Notes: generated by a model not told the origin, from the sequence alone. 64,000 nt of DNA from Capronia americana (GCA_016110215.1 JADWQD010000004.1:3072300-3136299); one strand, 5' to 3'. Positions 44,008 to 55,363 are shown, counted from the stretch's first letter. Numbers and translations are program-made.

Positions 44008-45809
44008 CTATTGCGTGCTAGTCCTGCCCAGCAAAGGCGTCGTCTCTCTATGCGCGTCCAGCTTCTTTTGCACCGTCTTTCTTCGTTCTTTCTTCTTGCG
44101 GCGACCTTCGTCTTCTCCTCCCTCGTCGACCTCGATCTCGACCTCCTCGTCACGTTCCACCTCGGCCGCAGGCAGCTTCTCGTACTCGCCGTCCTTGACC
44201 CGACTCACGATCCAGGAACCCCTCTCGGCAGCTTCTTTGAAGAAATCCTGGTTTTCCTCAAAGGTGCGGTGACCGGACTCCGGACAGTACAGATACGTCC
44301 ACAGTCCGGCAAAGGCGTTCGTGGCCGCGAAGACTAGGAAGAGGTAGAACTCGAGGTTGTTGAAGCCGATGGGGGTCAGGAGTGTGACGGCGAAATTGGC
44401 GAGGCCCCAGACGATGACGCTGATGGCGGCGCCTTGCGCTCGTGCCGTGGACGGGTATATCTCGGTGGGGATGAGCCAGGGGGGCACGAGCCAGCCGACG
44501 CCGAAGACCGAGGTGGCGAGGTAGAGGACGACGATGCCTGGGATTCCGGTGGCGAGGAGAGGGATCGAGAGCCGGCGGGCGTTGTACGCCAGGCCGCCCA
44601 GGATGGTGAGCAGGGCAAACGAGAGGGCCAGCCAGAAGGCGCCGTTGATCATCAGCTTCCGACGGCCCACGCGGTCGATCAGCACCCACGCCACGGTCAT
44701 CATGGCGAAATAGAACAGGTAGTTCCCCAGGGTGATGTACTCGGCCGTGGTGACGCCGAAGCCGAGCAGTTCGAATATCTGCGGCCCGTACACCGAGACG
44801 GCTCCGTAGCCGGTCAGGGCCTGATTGACCTGCCCCATGACGGTCACGACCGTGGGGTGGAATTGCGACGCGCCGGGCCAGAGCATGTCGGCGTACGAGG
44901 CCATCCCTTCCTCTTCCTCCTTCTTATGCGCCTGGACCAGCTCGGTGATGCGGTCTTCGACTTGGTCTGCGCCGAAGACGCGTCGAATGCTGCGTTTGGC
45001 CCGCTCGTTGTCGCCGTGCAGCACACACCATCTCGGCGTCTCCGGCAGGAGGTTGGCCCCCGCGAACAGCAGGATCGGGTACACCTGCATGACGATGATG
45101 GGGACGCGCCACGCCCACTGGTTCCACTTGCCCAGCGTCTGCGTGATGGCCACATTGATGATGAAGGCCATGTTCAGGCCGAAGATGTTGGCTTGGAATT
45201 CCTGTGCGAGCGCCGTGCCGCGGGCGTCGTCTTCCTGCAGCTCGGAGCTGTAGACCGGCACGACGGCGTCGATGCCTCCTGATGGGACATGGTCAATCAC
45301 CAACCGTGGCACAACTTGCCGCGTGCTTGAAAATCACACGAGTAACTTACCGACTCCGAGACCCATGACGATTCTCCCGAGCATCATTGTCGCCAACGCG
45401 GCCTGCGGGGTCGTCGCCTTTCCGAACCCGGCAACGAACATCAGCAGGTTCCCCAGGCTAGCCATTACCAGACAGGCGAAGATCCCAGGTTTTCGACCTT
45501 TCGCGTCGGCAAATCGTGACGCGAGGACCGCCCCGACCGCACAGCCGAGATAGTACACCGACACGACCAGGCCGACGAGAGGGGACTCTTCACCGATGCC
45601 CATGGTGTCGAGGTAGCTGTAGTTCGTGTTGATCAGGGACATCATTCCTAGACAGAAAAAAAAGGCCCCAAGTCAGCAGCCGATCTGGGCGGTCGAGGGA
45701 GCACATCCTGCTTGCCTTGGTCGTAACCGTACAGAGCGATGGCCGTGGAACTGAACATGACGACCTGGGCCTGCTTGTCCATGATCCTGCGCAGACTGAA
45801 CCTCCCCAT
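44008..45809 (-). CDS. MFS sugar transporter
   Basis: Exons 45809-45716, 45647-45351 and 45278-44008 give 553 residues. Joining exons 1 and 2 in phase restores LYGYDQGMMSLINTNYSYL, the usual first-helix motif, but needs a GC-AG intron (donor GCAAGC at 45715). The second intron is GTAAGT...CAG and joins GLGVGGIDAVVPVY. Twelve membrane helices are expected. Family motifs include SVYYLGCAVGAVLA, RFADAKGRK, LPETPRW, DRVGRRK and PESGHRTFEE. It belongs to the fungal sugar porter family of proton-coupled hexose, disaccharide or polyol carriers; the substrate cannot be told. The cytosolic tail is strongly acidic then basic and ends near ETTPLLGR, which fits an acidic dileucine sorting signal. Confidence 0.92.
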
Positions 45810-46397
45810 CTTGAGCGACTGGCGCAGGAGGTTTTGCGCTTGCAGCGTTGCGGACAAGCACAAGGACAAGCACAGGGAACGGCGCTCGTGGGGGTGAGCT
45901 GAGGGTGAGGCGAAATGAAAGTCACGATAAATGCCAAAGCATCTTAAGCTTCACGTTCAATCCACCGTCAAACAATACAGCAATATAGAGACAAGAGAAC
46001 GGACGGTGAGGGGTAACCGTTTCTGACGAGCATGATGCTGGGTGAGCTCTGCCCTCTACCTCAAGTAATTAATCAGGGTAACTGAAATCTTCAAACAGGC
46101 CTGCATCGTGCAGACTGGTGCAGATCTGAGAGTAGTGACGTCTTCATGCAGTGACACAGGCGGGCTCGTCCTAGTTTATGCGGGAGGAGATGGATCGGCT
46201 GACCACGATCCAAAGATGCGAGCGCAATGCGTCTGAGCCGACAGCACGTGTTTCAAAATGGGGTTTAGCAAATGTACAGTAGATTCGGAGATGGCCATGA
46301 TGATGCAGATGCAGATGCAGGTGCCGGAGCCGATCTTTCGGCCCTCCATGTTCTATCTGCGGAACAGTACGATGAGTCTCATCCGGTCAGGGGGATT
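45810..46397. other. Upstream region of the sugar transporter
   Basis: 588 bases between the transporter start and the 3' end of the next minus-strand gene. No gene seen. Confidence 0.5.
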
Positions 46398-48353
46398 TTA
46401 CGAGCTCATCGACCGCTTTCTGCCGTCTTTCTGCAGTGTCCGACTTCTATAGTTTTCAATCCGCGTTCGAGAAGCGCGTCCTGGTGCCAATCCGTCATAA
46501 CGACCAGGTGGCATTGCAGGTTGGTCACCAAATCCCTCCTTCTCTTCCAGGATATCGACATGCCTGATAACGTCGGGGTCAATCTCATTTCGGAACGTAA
46601 ACTCTGAGCCAGACTCTCTCCAGCCGTACTTCACCTTCATCTCGCCCAGCTCCTCCGCGATCTCTTCGCCTGTCAACAAACAACCTCTGTCGCCCAGCTT
46701 CTCGACAATTGGGCGCAAGAGTCGTGCCGTACTCAGTGAACTGTCGTCCCGGATGATGGCAGAGTTCGCTCGGGCAATGACGCATATCAGAGCCGACAGC
46801 TGAAATAATGGGATCAGGCCCAAGATCGCAGCTGACCAACGCCACTGCACGCTCACGACCTGTGCTGTGACAGGATACCAACCAGTCACATTGTGCCGCG
46901 GTCCGTTGTAGTCGATTGCTGCCACGGCTTCAATGCTGAAATCCATGACTCGCCCAGCAACCATGCCAGCATCCGCCGGAGTGTCCGGGCTCCACCATGT
47001 CTCTGTGTTGTATCGGACATATTGATACATGTCGCCCAGCGTGTGATTGAAGCCCGACCATCCGATGGCGCCGGCGATGATTTTGGCTTGTAAGTCAGGC
47101 ATCTCAAAAGCCTCAGCGGTTTGATCGTCGTACAGGTACTCATCAATTGCTGAGATGGTCGAAATGGTGTTGTTGCACTTGAAGAATGCCGCTTCGTGAA
47201 CTGTGCGGCCGTTGGCGCTTTGCAAGGCCATCACCTCGGTGCAACGGGGCCCACAAGTGGAATTCAAGACGCCCATGTAAGTCATCGCTCCAGGTCCCAC
47301 CCATACGACGTCAAGCGTGGTTGGCACGCCATCGTCATCGACATAGGTAACAAATGTATTCGTTCCGTTCCCGCCCTCCAAAACTTTCAATTTCTTGCAA
47401 GTGGCCGTTGCGGTGATGTTGCGATGAGAGACCAAGGTCAGGTCAGGATGTCGTACATTCTGATCTTGGAAGATGTAGGTCATACTCCTCCAGTCGTTGT
47501 TGCTGTAGATCATAGGAGTTCCAGGCGTTCCATATCTTGGAATATGCCCTTGGCCGGGAGGTTTGCCATCGACAAAGAGGTAGTCCTGCCCCTGTATGCC
47601 GAAGAAGTTTGCCGATCCCAGCTGCGCATCGAAAGAAGGATTGTCAGCGCCCCACACGTCGCGTATGACAGACAGATTGGCAACACTGATCATCCCGAAT
47701 TTCCGCTGCGGGACGTGGGATGTATTGAGGTTGTAAGTTAGCCCGAGCAAGGCCACCAGAACCTGCAGGAGTATGTTGACTCCGAGCCATAAGGCACACA
47801 GCCATTGCGCTGAGTTCAAGTAGAACCAAGGTGTTCCTGGAGTCCTGGTTACCCAAAATAACCGCATGACTTTGCGAAGGCTCTCACAGCGCAACAACAA
47901 GTCGAATTCATGCAAAGGTCGGTATTTTGACGCCAGTATTTTCCACCGCAACATCAACGCATATTCCCGCAGTGAGCTTGTCAGGTTATTGCCGAGCAGA
48001 ATGGAGAGCAGCACAATCAGGGCGTTGAAGGCCTTGACCTGGGTGACTGTCATCGAGATGAGGTCACCAAAGGCTCCCAGACATGCGGCCAAGAGGCCGC
48101 AGAGGAGGGTGGTGATGCCCCATTGCCATATGCCCACAGCGAAGAGCCTCAGTCGTTGCCGGTTGGGCTTGAATTCTCTGATTGTTGGTGAGGTCGATGC
48201 CAACCCTTCTCTTGACACCGAATGCCGCCATGGCCGTCGAATGCGAGGCGGTTCGAACTGGGGTCGGCCGACGAACTGTGGCGGGAGGGCGTTACGGAAG
48301 GCTAGGGGATCTTGCGGTGCCTCTGCGATAGATGACAGAGTGGGTTTTTCCAT
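46398..48353 (-). CDS. Large membrane protein of unknown function
   Basis: One frame of 651 residues. Two hydrophobic segments lie near residues 70-125 (LRLFAVGIWQWGITTLLCGL, KAFNALIVLLSILLGNNLT), one near 180-205 (AQWLCALWLGVNILLQVLVA), then a long region of about 310 residues with several Asn-x-Ser/Thr sites and paired cysteines, and a last helix near 520-540 (WSAAILGLIPLFQLSALICV). The C-terminus is hydrophilic and basic. The plan, an even number of helices around a large glycosylated loop, matches a common uncharacterised fungal membrane-protein class. I do not recognise a functional domain. The start is the first ATG. Confidence 0.8.
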   Translation of the reverse strand: MEKPTLSSIAEAPQDPLAFRNALPPQFVGRPQFEPPRIRRPWRHSVSREGLASTSPTIREFKPNRQRLRLFAVGIWQWGITTLLCGLLAACLGAFGDLISMTVTQVKAFNALIVLLSILLGNNLTSSLREYALMLRWKILASKYRPLHEFDLLLRCESLRKVMRLFWVTRTPGTPWFYLNSAQWLCALWLGVNILLQVLVALLGLTYNLNTSHVPQRKFGMISVANLSVIRDVWGADNPSFDAQLGSANFFGIQGQDYLFVDGKPPGQGHIPRYGTPGTPMIYSNNDWRSMTYIFQDQNVRHPDLTLVSHRNITATATCKKLKVLEGGNGTNTFVTYVDDDGVPTTLDVVWVGPGAMTYMGVLNSTCGPRCTEVMALQSANGRTVHEAAFFKCNNTISTISAIDEYLYDDQTAEAFEMPDLQAKIIAGAIGWSGFNHTLGDMYQYVRYNTETWWSPDTPADAGMVAGRVMDFSIEAVAAIDYNGPRHNVTGWYPVTAQVVSVQWRWSAAILGLIPLFQLSALICVIARANSAIIRDDSSLSTARLLRPIVEKLGDRGCLLTGEEIAEELGEMKVKYGWRESGSEFTFRNEIDPDVIRHVDILEEKEGFGDQPAMPPGRYDGLAPGRASRTRIENYRSRTLQKDGRKRSMSS

Positions 48354-50195
48354 GGCAGGGTCTCATAAGGCATTATCGGGTCCTTCGCTTGGACAGTTGA
48401 TGGGATGCACAAGTCTCATCAAGGGGCGGGTGTGAGACAAAGTAGTCTTATCGCAGAACTCGGTGGTCTCGACATAGTGTGCATTGCGACAATGAAGGCT
48501 TGTCTCGCGAAAGTTTTGCGGAAACGGATGGCTCGTGTTCTGGACTTGGGAGGGCGGCTAAGTCGATTCGATGTACCAAATAGACGCACGGTGGGTGCAG
48601 CACCATTGACTGTTGAGATGGCAGCCAAGCTGAGATCGCAGTGGGGCAAGAATGCAAGACAGTGCGGCTGTAGTTTCTCTTTCTAGTCCAAGCGGGGCAA
48701 GCGAAGGGCAAGCGAGGGACGCCGAGGGACACCTTGTGACTATTGGTGCGGTTGAGACTTGCCAAGAAACGTGCTCTATGTTAAGGTAGGCACGAGTACG
48801 ACTCGGGCGTAAAAACATTTGAGGGTGGGTCTGACGCTCAACTTTCCCTTCCACGCATCACCTAACGCGCCCCAACTCGTCAGTGAGCAAGATACAGCGG
48901 AATTGGTGTGTCTGACATGACGCCAAAGCCTAACCGAGCCAATTGGATAAATTTGACAATTAGTGCCAACCAAACTTTCGCTCTCTTGAGCATATTCAAA
49001 CTTATTGCACCTCCATCATGGCACCTCACTGTGATGTGATTCGACACGATCGTGCTGTGCGCCCATGTGTCTATCCAACGTCGTCGCGCTCTAACACGGC
49101 TCCGCTCGTCAATCGAGCCACGGTCTTCCAATACATCGTCAGGCTCAACAATGCCGTCCAATTCATCGCCACGCATCACTGATCTACGCTTTGCTGTGCT
49201 CTCATTTCCCATCTACCCGTCGCTGCACTGGTTGGTCTCAGAGCGGATTGGGCCACCGCCCGTGAAGCCTCACCTGGATTGACAGTTTCCTCCTTCTGGG
49301 CAAAATCTCAATGTCAATGCCCGAACATCCGGGCCTTAAGCCGTTCGATGATACTTGCTTGAGCTCTCGATCCAGTTGATCCTTCAGTCATCCAATTCAC
49401 CTAAACGCAAAAAAGCCACTGCGGTGAACGACAGTTATCTTCTTCCTGTGTTGGCGGACATTGTCGCACCCTTCCACATGCTTTGCAGCTCTGATTGGGC
49501 TCAAGCTCATGATATTGGATCAGGCGGAGACGTACACCGTTTCGCCAGAAATGATGCCAACTCACACCGAATGCGTATGAGTTTGAAAGGTTTCTTTCTG
49601 CGACTAGTAGGCACGCAGCGTTGGAGCAGTATCAGATGAGCTATGCATGACCATAGTGGAAAGAGAACGTGGGTTTCTCGCCGCTGAGGCCATCGCCAAG
49701 CCACATTGCAATCCTCGGACGGGTTACACGATTTCGTAAACCTGGAGGACATCTTCTCCCTTGTAGTGTTGTGGATGGACGCACATGGAAAGACGCCATC
49801 TTGTCCTGCTGGTTGTGGATATTCTGACCTTGCGATGGCGTCAGCATCGAACGTCCGTACCCAGCTCGGAACAGAACTGTGAGAAAATCAACCCTATCCA
49901 TTCTCCGACCCGGTTCAGAACAGGTTCTCATCTGGGTCATATGAAGATTGGATGTTTCTCAGGACTTACTTGGAGCCAGTTCCGAACTTCGCTTCCAACA
50001 AGTCGATCGCCAGTTGCAAGGGCGATGCTGTATCTGCGGCGGGCGAACTCGTCCAAATGGCTTGTTTTGGTATGCACAGCAGTGTCTACGTGGCTTTTAT
50101 GACCGTTGCATAACTTCGAGGGGATGCGAACGATGTTAGCCTGTCCGTATCCGCTTTACGCAGCCACAGGTCGACGGTAAAGCATCTGCAACAAT
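48354..50195. other. Intergenic region without a supported gene
   Basis: 1.8 kb between the unknown membrane protein and the Zn2Cys6 regulator. Frames up to 110 codons (for example minus 48880-49212) have no domain and no consistent splicing. Confidence 0.5.
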
Positions 50196-52046
50196 TCAAG
50201 TCCAGGATGGATTGTTCCCGAACTGGAGCAGGTGATCGAAGATGAAGTTATTCCGGAACCCGGCTTGCGGCGGAAGTAACTGTGGTATCGAAATCGACTG
50301 TCGCTCAGATCTCGAACAGAATGGTGTTTCCGTTTCCAGCTGGTGCAGCAACCTGGACAGGTCGATGACCTGCGGCGGCCAAGTCAAGCTCGATGCCACC
50401 TTGTCCCTTTCCGCCAGCAAGTATGTCAAAACCTTTGCTCCCTGCATGGCAATCGTGCTCGTGTCATACCGGCTCAGGGATTGGATGCAGTCAATGACGA
50501 GCTCCTTGTGACTTTTGAACTCTGGATCGGAGTCTGAGCGGTGGAATATGTCCAAACACAGCACCATCCCGGCTACCACGCAAAATGCTTTGTCGACCCA
50601 GATAATCGGGCCATCGAGATCCTTCGCCTGCTTCGCTTCATTTAAGATAGTCTTCGCTGCAGCAACGCAAGTCGTCCGGGTCATGGAATGAGCGGGATTG
50701 GTGAAACTCTGCCGGATGAAGTTGCGATGTATCATGATCATCTTATGGGCGAAACATATTGTCAAGCTCTGTCTTGCCCAAGGGACCCATTCTGGCCATG
50801 ATCGATCAATCGGCTCGACAACGTGGAAGTACCGCGGCATGCCCTTTGTCGCCAGCATCCGCATTCGTGCATCATACTCCAGGACCTGCTCATACTTGGT
50901 GTATGGTGTTGTCGATCGGAGTGTCGCTTCATGATGTCCGACCATGAGCTTGGCAATCTCAAAGAGATAGTTCCCATAGCTAACATAGGTCGGAAATGTC
51001 GAGGGGATTGGTTCCATGGTCAGATGGTCACGACTTGAGGGTTTTGTGGTTGAGAAGTCGAGTGGGCTGATACTGTGGCTTTCTGTGAATGGAAGAGACA
51101 TCCAATCTTGGACGCAAAGCTGCGACCATACTCTTCGGCCGATCTCTCGCTGCAACAGCCTGTACCGCTGCTCCTCAGAGGATGAAGCATCAATGCTCTC
51201 AAGGACAGGAGCATGGTCAAGCCTGTCAAGCCCCAGGCTTTGCGCGATCTTCAGCGCAGCGCCGAGCAGTACAGAGAGTTCACTCGACCTTCCCAGAGGG
51301 TGCGCAGACATGGTCAGCGTGGCTATGGCATGGACCGAGTATATTGAATGATTCATGGTCCATTCGGCCTGATTGAGACAAAAGATGGACGCCTTGTACC
51401 ATTGCATTGAAAGCTTCACCACTTCCGACTTGGAGAATCTCCACTGCTCCAGCCTCCGGTCCGTCGTGCATGTCAGACTACCTGCCATAATAGAGAAGAG
51501 GAGTGCCAGCCATTGAAGATCGACTCCAGTAATATCGAGAGTGCCATTTCCAGGCTCGCTGGGAAGAATGCTTTGCAGCTCCGATCGGAAAGTTGGGCCA
51601 TGGTAGCAACCATGGTACCAGAGAAGATACAACTCGTGATAGTCGACCAACTTCCATATATGGGTGATTTCGGGCAAGAGCATCTGCAAGAATGCTTCCG
51701 GCCCAGCAGGCGAGAGACTGAGGCCGAAGCCATGACTATTCGAGGCCCTTCGGTTTCTGAGTTGGGGCGCTTGGAATGGCTTGAAGGAGTACTCCAGTCG
51801 CTTTGCACTGGATCCAAGGGTCTCCTCAGTGACGAGATTCACGACGATCTCGTGGCTGGACAAGGTGGGTGGTTTCTTTGGATATGCCCGATGAATTCGA
51901 GCATCGTACTTGCCGTCGGGCCAGTCCAGCGTACACTTGTCGGGCACTCCTCGCTTCACGCACCGTCTGCAGGGGACGTTGCGGTCACATTTCTGGCGAC
52001 GGAGACTGCACTCGGTGCACGTGGATCTAGGCCGCTTCGTGGGCAT
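50196..52046 (-). CDS. Zn2Cys6 transcription factor
   Basis: From the ATG at 52046 the frame codes 616 residues; an in-frame ATG at 52226 would add 60. The zinc cluster is at residues 10-38 (CTECSLRRQKC then CRRCVKRGVPDKC, spacing C-x2-C-x6-C-x5-C-x2-C-x8-C). The rest is the fungal-specific transcription factor middle homology region, with WYKASIFCLNQAEWTMNHSI and GAALKIAQSLGLDRLD. I prefer the start near the zinc cluster, as is usual. It would bind CGG-containing DNA in the nucleus. It is divergent from the oxygenase gene with about 430 bases between starts, so it may regulate that gene and the cluster to its right; that is inference. Confidence 0.9.
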   Translation of the reverse strand: MPTKRPRSTCTECSLRRQKCDRNVPCRRCVKRGVPDKCTLDWPDGKYDARIHRAYPKKPPTLSSHEIVVNLVTEETLGSSAKRLEYSFKPFQAPQLRNRRASNSHGFGLSLSPAGPEAFLQMLLPEITHIWKLVDYHELYLLWYHGCYHGPTFRSELQSILPSEPGNGTLDITGVDLQWLALLFSIMAGSLTCTTDRRLEQWRFSKSEVVKLSMQWYKASIFCLNQAEWTMNHSIYSVHAIATLTMSAHPLGRSSELSVLLGAALKIAQSLGLDRLDHAPVLESIDASSSEEQRYRLLQREIGRRVWSQLCVQDWMSLPFTESHSISPLDFSTTKPSSRDHLTMEPIPSTFPTYVSYGNYLFEIAKLMVGHHEATLRSTTPYTKYEQVLEYDARMRMLATKGMPRYFHVVEPIDRSWPEWVPWARQSLTICFAHKMIMIHRNFIRQSFTNPAHSMTRTTCVAAAKTILNEAKQAKDLDGPIIWVDKAFCVVAGMVLCLDIFHRSDSDPEFKSHKELVIDCIQSLSRYDTSTIAMQGAKVLTYLLAERDKVASSLTWPPQVIDLSRLLHQLETETPFCSRSERQSISIPQLLPPQAGFRNNFIFDHLLQFGNNPSWT

Positions 52047-52479
52047 GTGGTCGAGTGTGGAAACGGGAGATATGAAATGCTGTTGCAAGGGACTGAGGGA
52101 GGAGCTCAGCTCTGTACGAAATCTCCGCTTCTCGAAAGACGCGTCGGGTCGGAGATTCGAAGAAGTCGCCGCTTGGGGGGCAGCGCTGGGCAGCTTGGGC
52201 CTTGAGGCGGGGCCAGGCGGGGGCAACTAGTTCGGCTAGGGGTGACTGATAGGCACAAGCCGAGGGGCCAGTTCGTACGATAACGGCACCCAATCAAGTT
52301 CTTGGTGGTGGCGGAATCCACCGCGCCGAGACTCGAGGACCTCGCATCGACCTGGCTGTTGCACGACAGATGTACGAGTAGAATATGTTGTGCCTCGTGC
52401 AGAGCAGCTCAGCTGCCAGCATGTTGTCTCTGCAGACCCTCTCACTCTCAAACCCCGTTCCCCTTTGTAACAAGACACG
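52047..52479. promoter_or_regulatory. Divergent promoter, regulator and oxygenase
   Basis: 433 bases between the regulator and oxygenase starts (254 if the longer regulator is used). This is where a local regulator would be expected to bind. CGG triplets occur (for example around 52235 and 52285), but I see no clear inverted CGG pair that I would call an operator. Confidence 0.45.
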
Positions 52480-53508
52480 ATGGCGATGGCTCACCAAAAC
52501 GGACACGCTGCCTTCTCGATCCCGACGGTGGACTTGAAAGCATATCTTGCGGACCCCAACTCTGCAGCAGCCGAAGACATTGTCGCACAGATTCGCACGG
52601 CTTGCACGACGAGCGGATTCTTCCAGATCACCGGGCATGGCGTGCCGGAATCACTCCAGGACCGCGTCTTCGCTGCGGCCAAGGCCGTGTTTGCTCTGCC
52701 GGACGACGAGAAGCGCAAGCTGAGCGGGAAGCCTGGACGGGGGTACGAGATCATCGGCACGCAGATCCTGGAAGCTGGCAAGAAGCCAGATCTGAAAGAG
52801 GTACGTTGATTCGAGATGCTTTTGATCTGGTTAGCTAGTTAGTTATCGTGGTGACGACCAAGCAATTGACAAGCATCCAAGGGATACTTTGTTGGCCGTG
52901 AGATCCCAGGCAACAAGCCGCCGTACCGGCCCTTTCAAGAAGCCAACATCTGGCCGCCTCAAATCCCCGAGGCCCAGTTCCGCCAGCCGCTCATCGAATA
53001 CCACCGTGCTCTGTCGGATCTGTCGTTCCACCTGATGCGCATCCTAGCCCGCGGCCTCCGGGACTTCGACACCACCGTCTTCGAGGGATTCTGCCGGGAT
53101 CCCATCGCGGCGGTCCGGCTTCTGCATTACCCGCCGCACCCGGACGCCGAGGACGCCACGCTGGTCGGCGCGGGCGCTCACACCGACTTTGGGGCCATCA
53201 CGCTGTTGCTCCAGGATGGCCATTCCGGCCTGCAGGTGCTCAACCAGTTCACGAAGGAGTGGATCGACGTCCCGCCGAGGGAACACGCCTACGTCGTCAA
53301 TGTCGGGGACATGCTGGAGGCGTGGACGAGCGGGGCCTACAAGAGCAATGTCCACAGGGTGATCAACACGTCCGGCACAGACCGGTACTCGGTTCCGTTC
53401 TTCCTAGATGGAAACGCGGACTGTGTCATCAGGCCTTTGGACGGGTCGGATGGCAAGGCGTTCACGGTGGAGGAGCATATGCTGTCGAGGTATGCCGCGA
53501 CTTATTGA
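52480..53508 (+). CDS. 2-oxoglutarate/Fe(II)-dependent oxygenase, IPNS-like
   Basis: Exons 52480-52800 and 52882-53508 (81-base intron, GTACGT...AAG) give 315 residues. The N-terminal DIOX_N part (SIPTVDLKAYL, GFFQITGHGVP) is followed by the jelly-roll oxygenase domain. Iron ligands His207, Asp209 (GAHTDFGAITLLLQD) and His265 (SNVHRVIN), and the 2-oxoglutarate-binding Arg275-x-Ser277 (RYSVPFF), are all present, so it should be active. The class includes fungal thymine 7-hydroxylase and plant flavonoid and hormone oxygenases, and this protein ends AATY as I recall for thymine hydroxylase. Beside a NAT permease and an amidohydrolase, hydroxylation of a heterocycle or its N-alkyl group is plausible, but the substrate is not shown. 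MAHQNG two codons downstream is an alternative start. Confidence 0.9.
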
Positions 53509-53730
53509 CGAGGTAGGAATACCTCTGAGGGGACCGAGTGAGAAATCTAAACAATCAGATAATATGACCATACGAGGGTTCTCGACACCGAAGATGTGGA
53601 GACAAGACACGACTTGGCTGGATATATACAAGTAGTCATCCGTCCCAGGACTGGTATGATAAGATGGTCTAGGTCACGATAGGATAGGATAGTCGTGTAA
53701 GGATATGTATACGATATGATATGATATACA
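53509..53730. other. 3' spacer with GATAGG/GATATG repeats
   Basis: 222 bases between convergent stops. It is AT-rich, with short tandem runs (GATAGGATAGGATAG near 53677-53691 and GATATGATATGATATAC near 53714-53730). Likely both 3' untranslated regions and polyadenylation sites. Confidence 0.5.
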
Positions 53731-55363
53731 TCAACAATACTTCCTCGTGCCATTAGCCCGGACGCCAGCCTTGGTCCTCACCCGTCGGACGGCCTCTCTT
53801 GCATCGCGCTTGATCCGCGCTTCATCACACGCCACGAGTTTCCCGCCCTCGACCAACACCCGCCCGTCCACCACCACCTTGTCGACATCGGCGCCCGTGC
53901 ACGAAAACACCACGGCCGTGACCGGGTCGAGCCCCCCCTCCAGGATCTGCTCCGCGTCAAAGGGCGCGCAATGAAGGCCGCCCGAGCCTAGCACGACGAA
54001 ATCCGCCATCTTCCCGACCTCGAGGCTTCCGACCTCGTGGTCCAGCCCGAGCGCCTTCGCCCCGTTGATGGTCGCCATCTCGAGCACCTCCTCTGCCGCC
54101 ATGGCCTTCGCGTCCTGCCGTGTGCCCCGGTGCAGCAGCGCCGCGAGCCGCATCTCCTGGATCATGTCGTACGTGTTGGCGCAGGGCGCCCCGTCGGTGC
54201 CCAAACTGACCGTGATCCCCGCGCGCATCATCTCCGGGACCGCCGCGATGCCGGAGCCCAGCTTACAGTTTGAGCTGGGGTTGTGCGCGACCGCAGCGCC
54301 CGTTCGGGCGAGGATGGGCAGGTCGGTGGACAGATCTAGATTGACCATGTGGGCTAAGACTGTCCTGCGTGGCTTTGGCTTTGGCTTTGTCTTTGGCCCT
54401 TCTTCGGCAGCCGCGGAGATGAGGTTCGTGCGCTCGCAGAACTGCGCCGCGCTGCAGTCGTACGAGTCCCTGTAGATGGAGCGGTCGTCGGACGCCTCGG
54501 CGCAGTGCATCGTCAGGTTGATCCCGTGGGCCGAGCACGCGTCGCCGATCGCCTTGTGCGCCTCTTCGGGGGAGCCTCGCGGCGTGCCCGCCGCGATCCA
54601 GACGTTCAGTCTTCCGCCCTGGGTGCCGTGGTATTTCTGGTGCGCTGAGACGGCTGCCCCGAGGGACATGCGCGAGATATCTCGATCCCGCGCGTCGATC
54701 ATGCCGGTGGCTTTGTTCGTCTCCTCGCCCTTGACCAATTTGGCCTGGAGCTAGTAAGTAAATATGTACGCAGAGAGAGTGTGTGTGAGAGAGGGAGGAA
54801 ATATCGACGGACAGAGGACGAACGGGCGCCGATGGAGTGGAAGTTACAACCTCGACACACCCACGCCGCCCATCCTCTGGGAGAAGACAATCACGTACCA
54901 AACACGCTCTCATGCCCATCTCATCCACGGCCCGCACCACGTTCTCAAACCCACTCCGGTGAGTGAGCATTGCCTCGAGGAAACACGTCGTCCCGCTGCG
55001 GAGCATCTCCGCCATCGTCAGCCTTGCGGCCACGTATCCGTCGTCGGCGTCGTAGTGCGCCTCCAGCGGCCAGATGGCATCGCACAGCCACGCATGCAGG
55101 GGAAGGTCCTCTGCAAGGCCACGCAACAGGGACTGAGCAAGGTGAGAGTGCGTGTTGATCAAGCCCGGGATGATGATCTGTCCGGTACAATCGATGATCT
55201 GGACATCCTGGGGCGTTGTCGGGTTTCGGAGCAGTGTGGCTGTCTTGTCGAGGGCGGTGATTCGGTTGCCCTGGACGAGGAGCGCGCCGTCCAGCCAGAT
55301 GGTCCGGGAGGCGTCGACGGTGATGATTGTAGCGTGGGTGAAGAGTTGGGATCTGTTCTTCAT
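53731..55363 (-). CDS. Amidohydrolase, SsnA/TrzA-type deaminase
   Basis: Exons 55363-54899 and 54744-53731 (154-base intron, GTACGT...CAG) join in phase at GMRACLAKLVKGEE, 492 residues. A beta-sandwich edge (IIPGLINTHSHLAQSLLRG) carries the metal pair His72/His74. The barrel continues with His235 and Glu238 (LTMHCAE), His287 (VLAHMVNLD) and Asp339 (SLGTDGAPCANTYDM), a complete set for a mononuclear-metal deaminase. The C-terminal sandwich returns (LEVGKMADFVVL, KVVVDGRVLVEGG). Relatives act on S-adenosylhomocysteine, methylthioadenosine, 8-oxoguanine, chlorinated triazines and other N-heterocycles. A Lys/Pro-rich insert (KTKPKPKPRR) precedes the third metal histidine. It is divergent from the NAT permease, supporting a joint role in using a nitrogen heterocycle. 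Confidence 0.9.

Noticed and set aside
44434..45282. Plus-strand frame of 282 codons
   Set aside because: Antisense of the sugar transporter in GC-rich sequence; no domain.
48880..49212. Minus-strand frame of 110 codons
   Set aside because: No recognisable domain, no splice partner, and alone in a 1.8-kb spacer.
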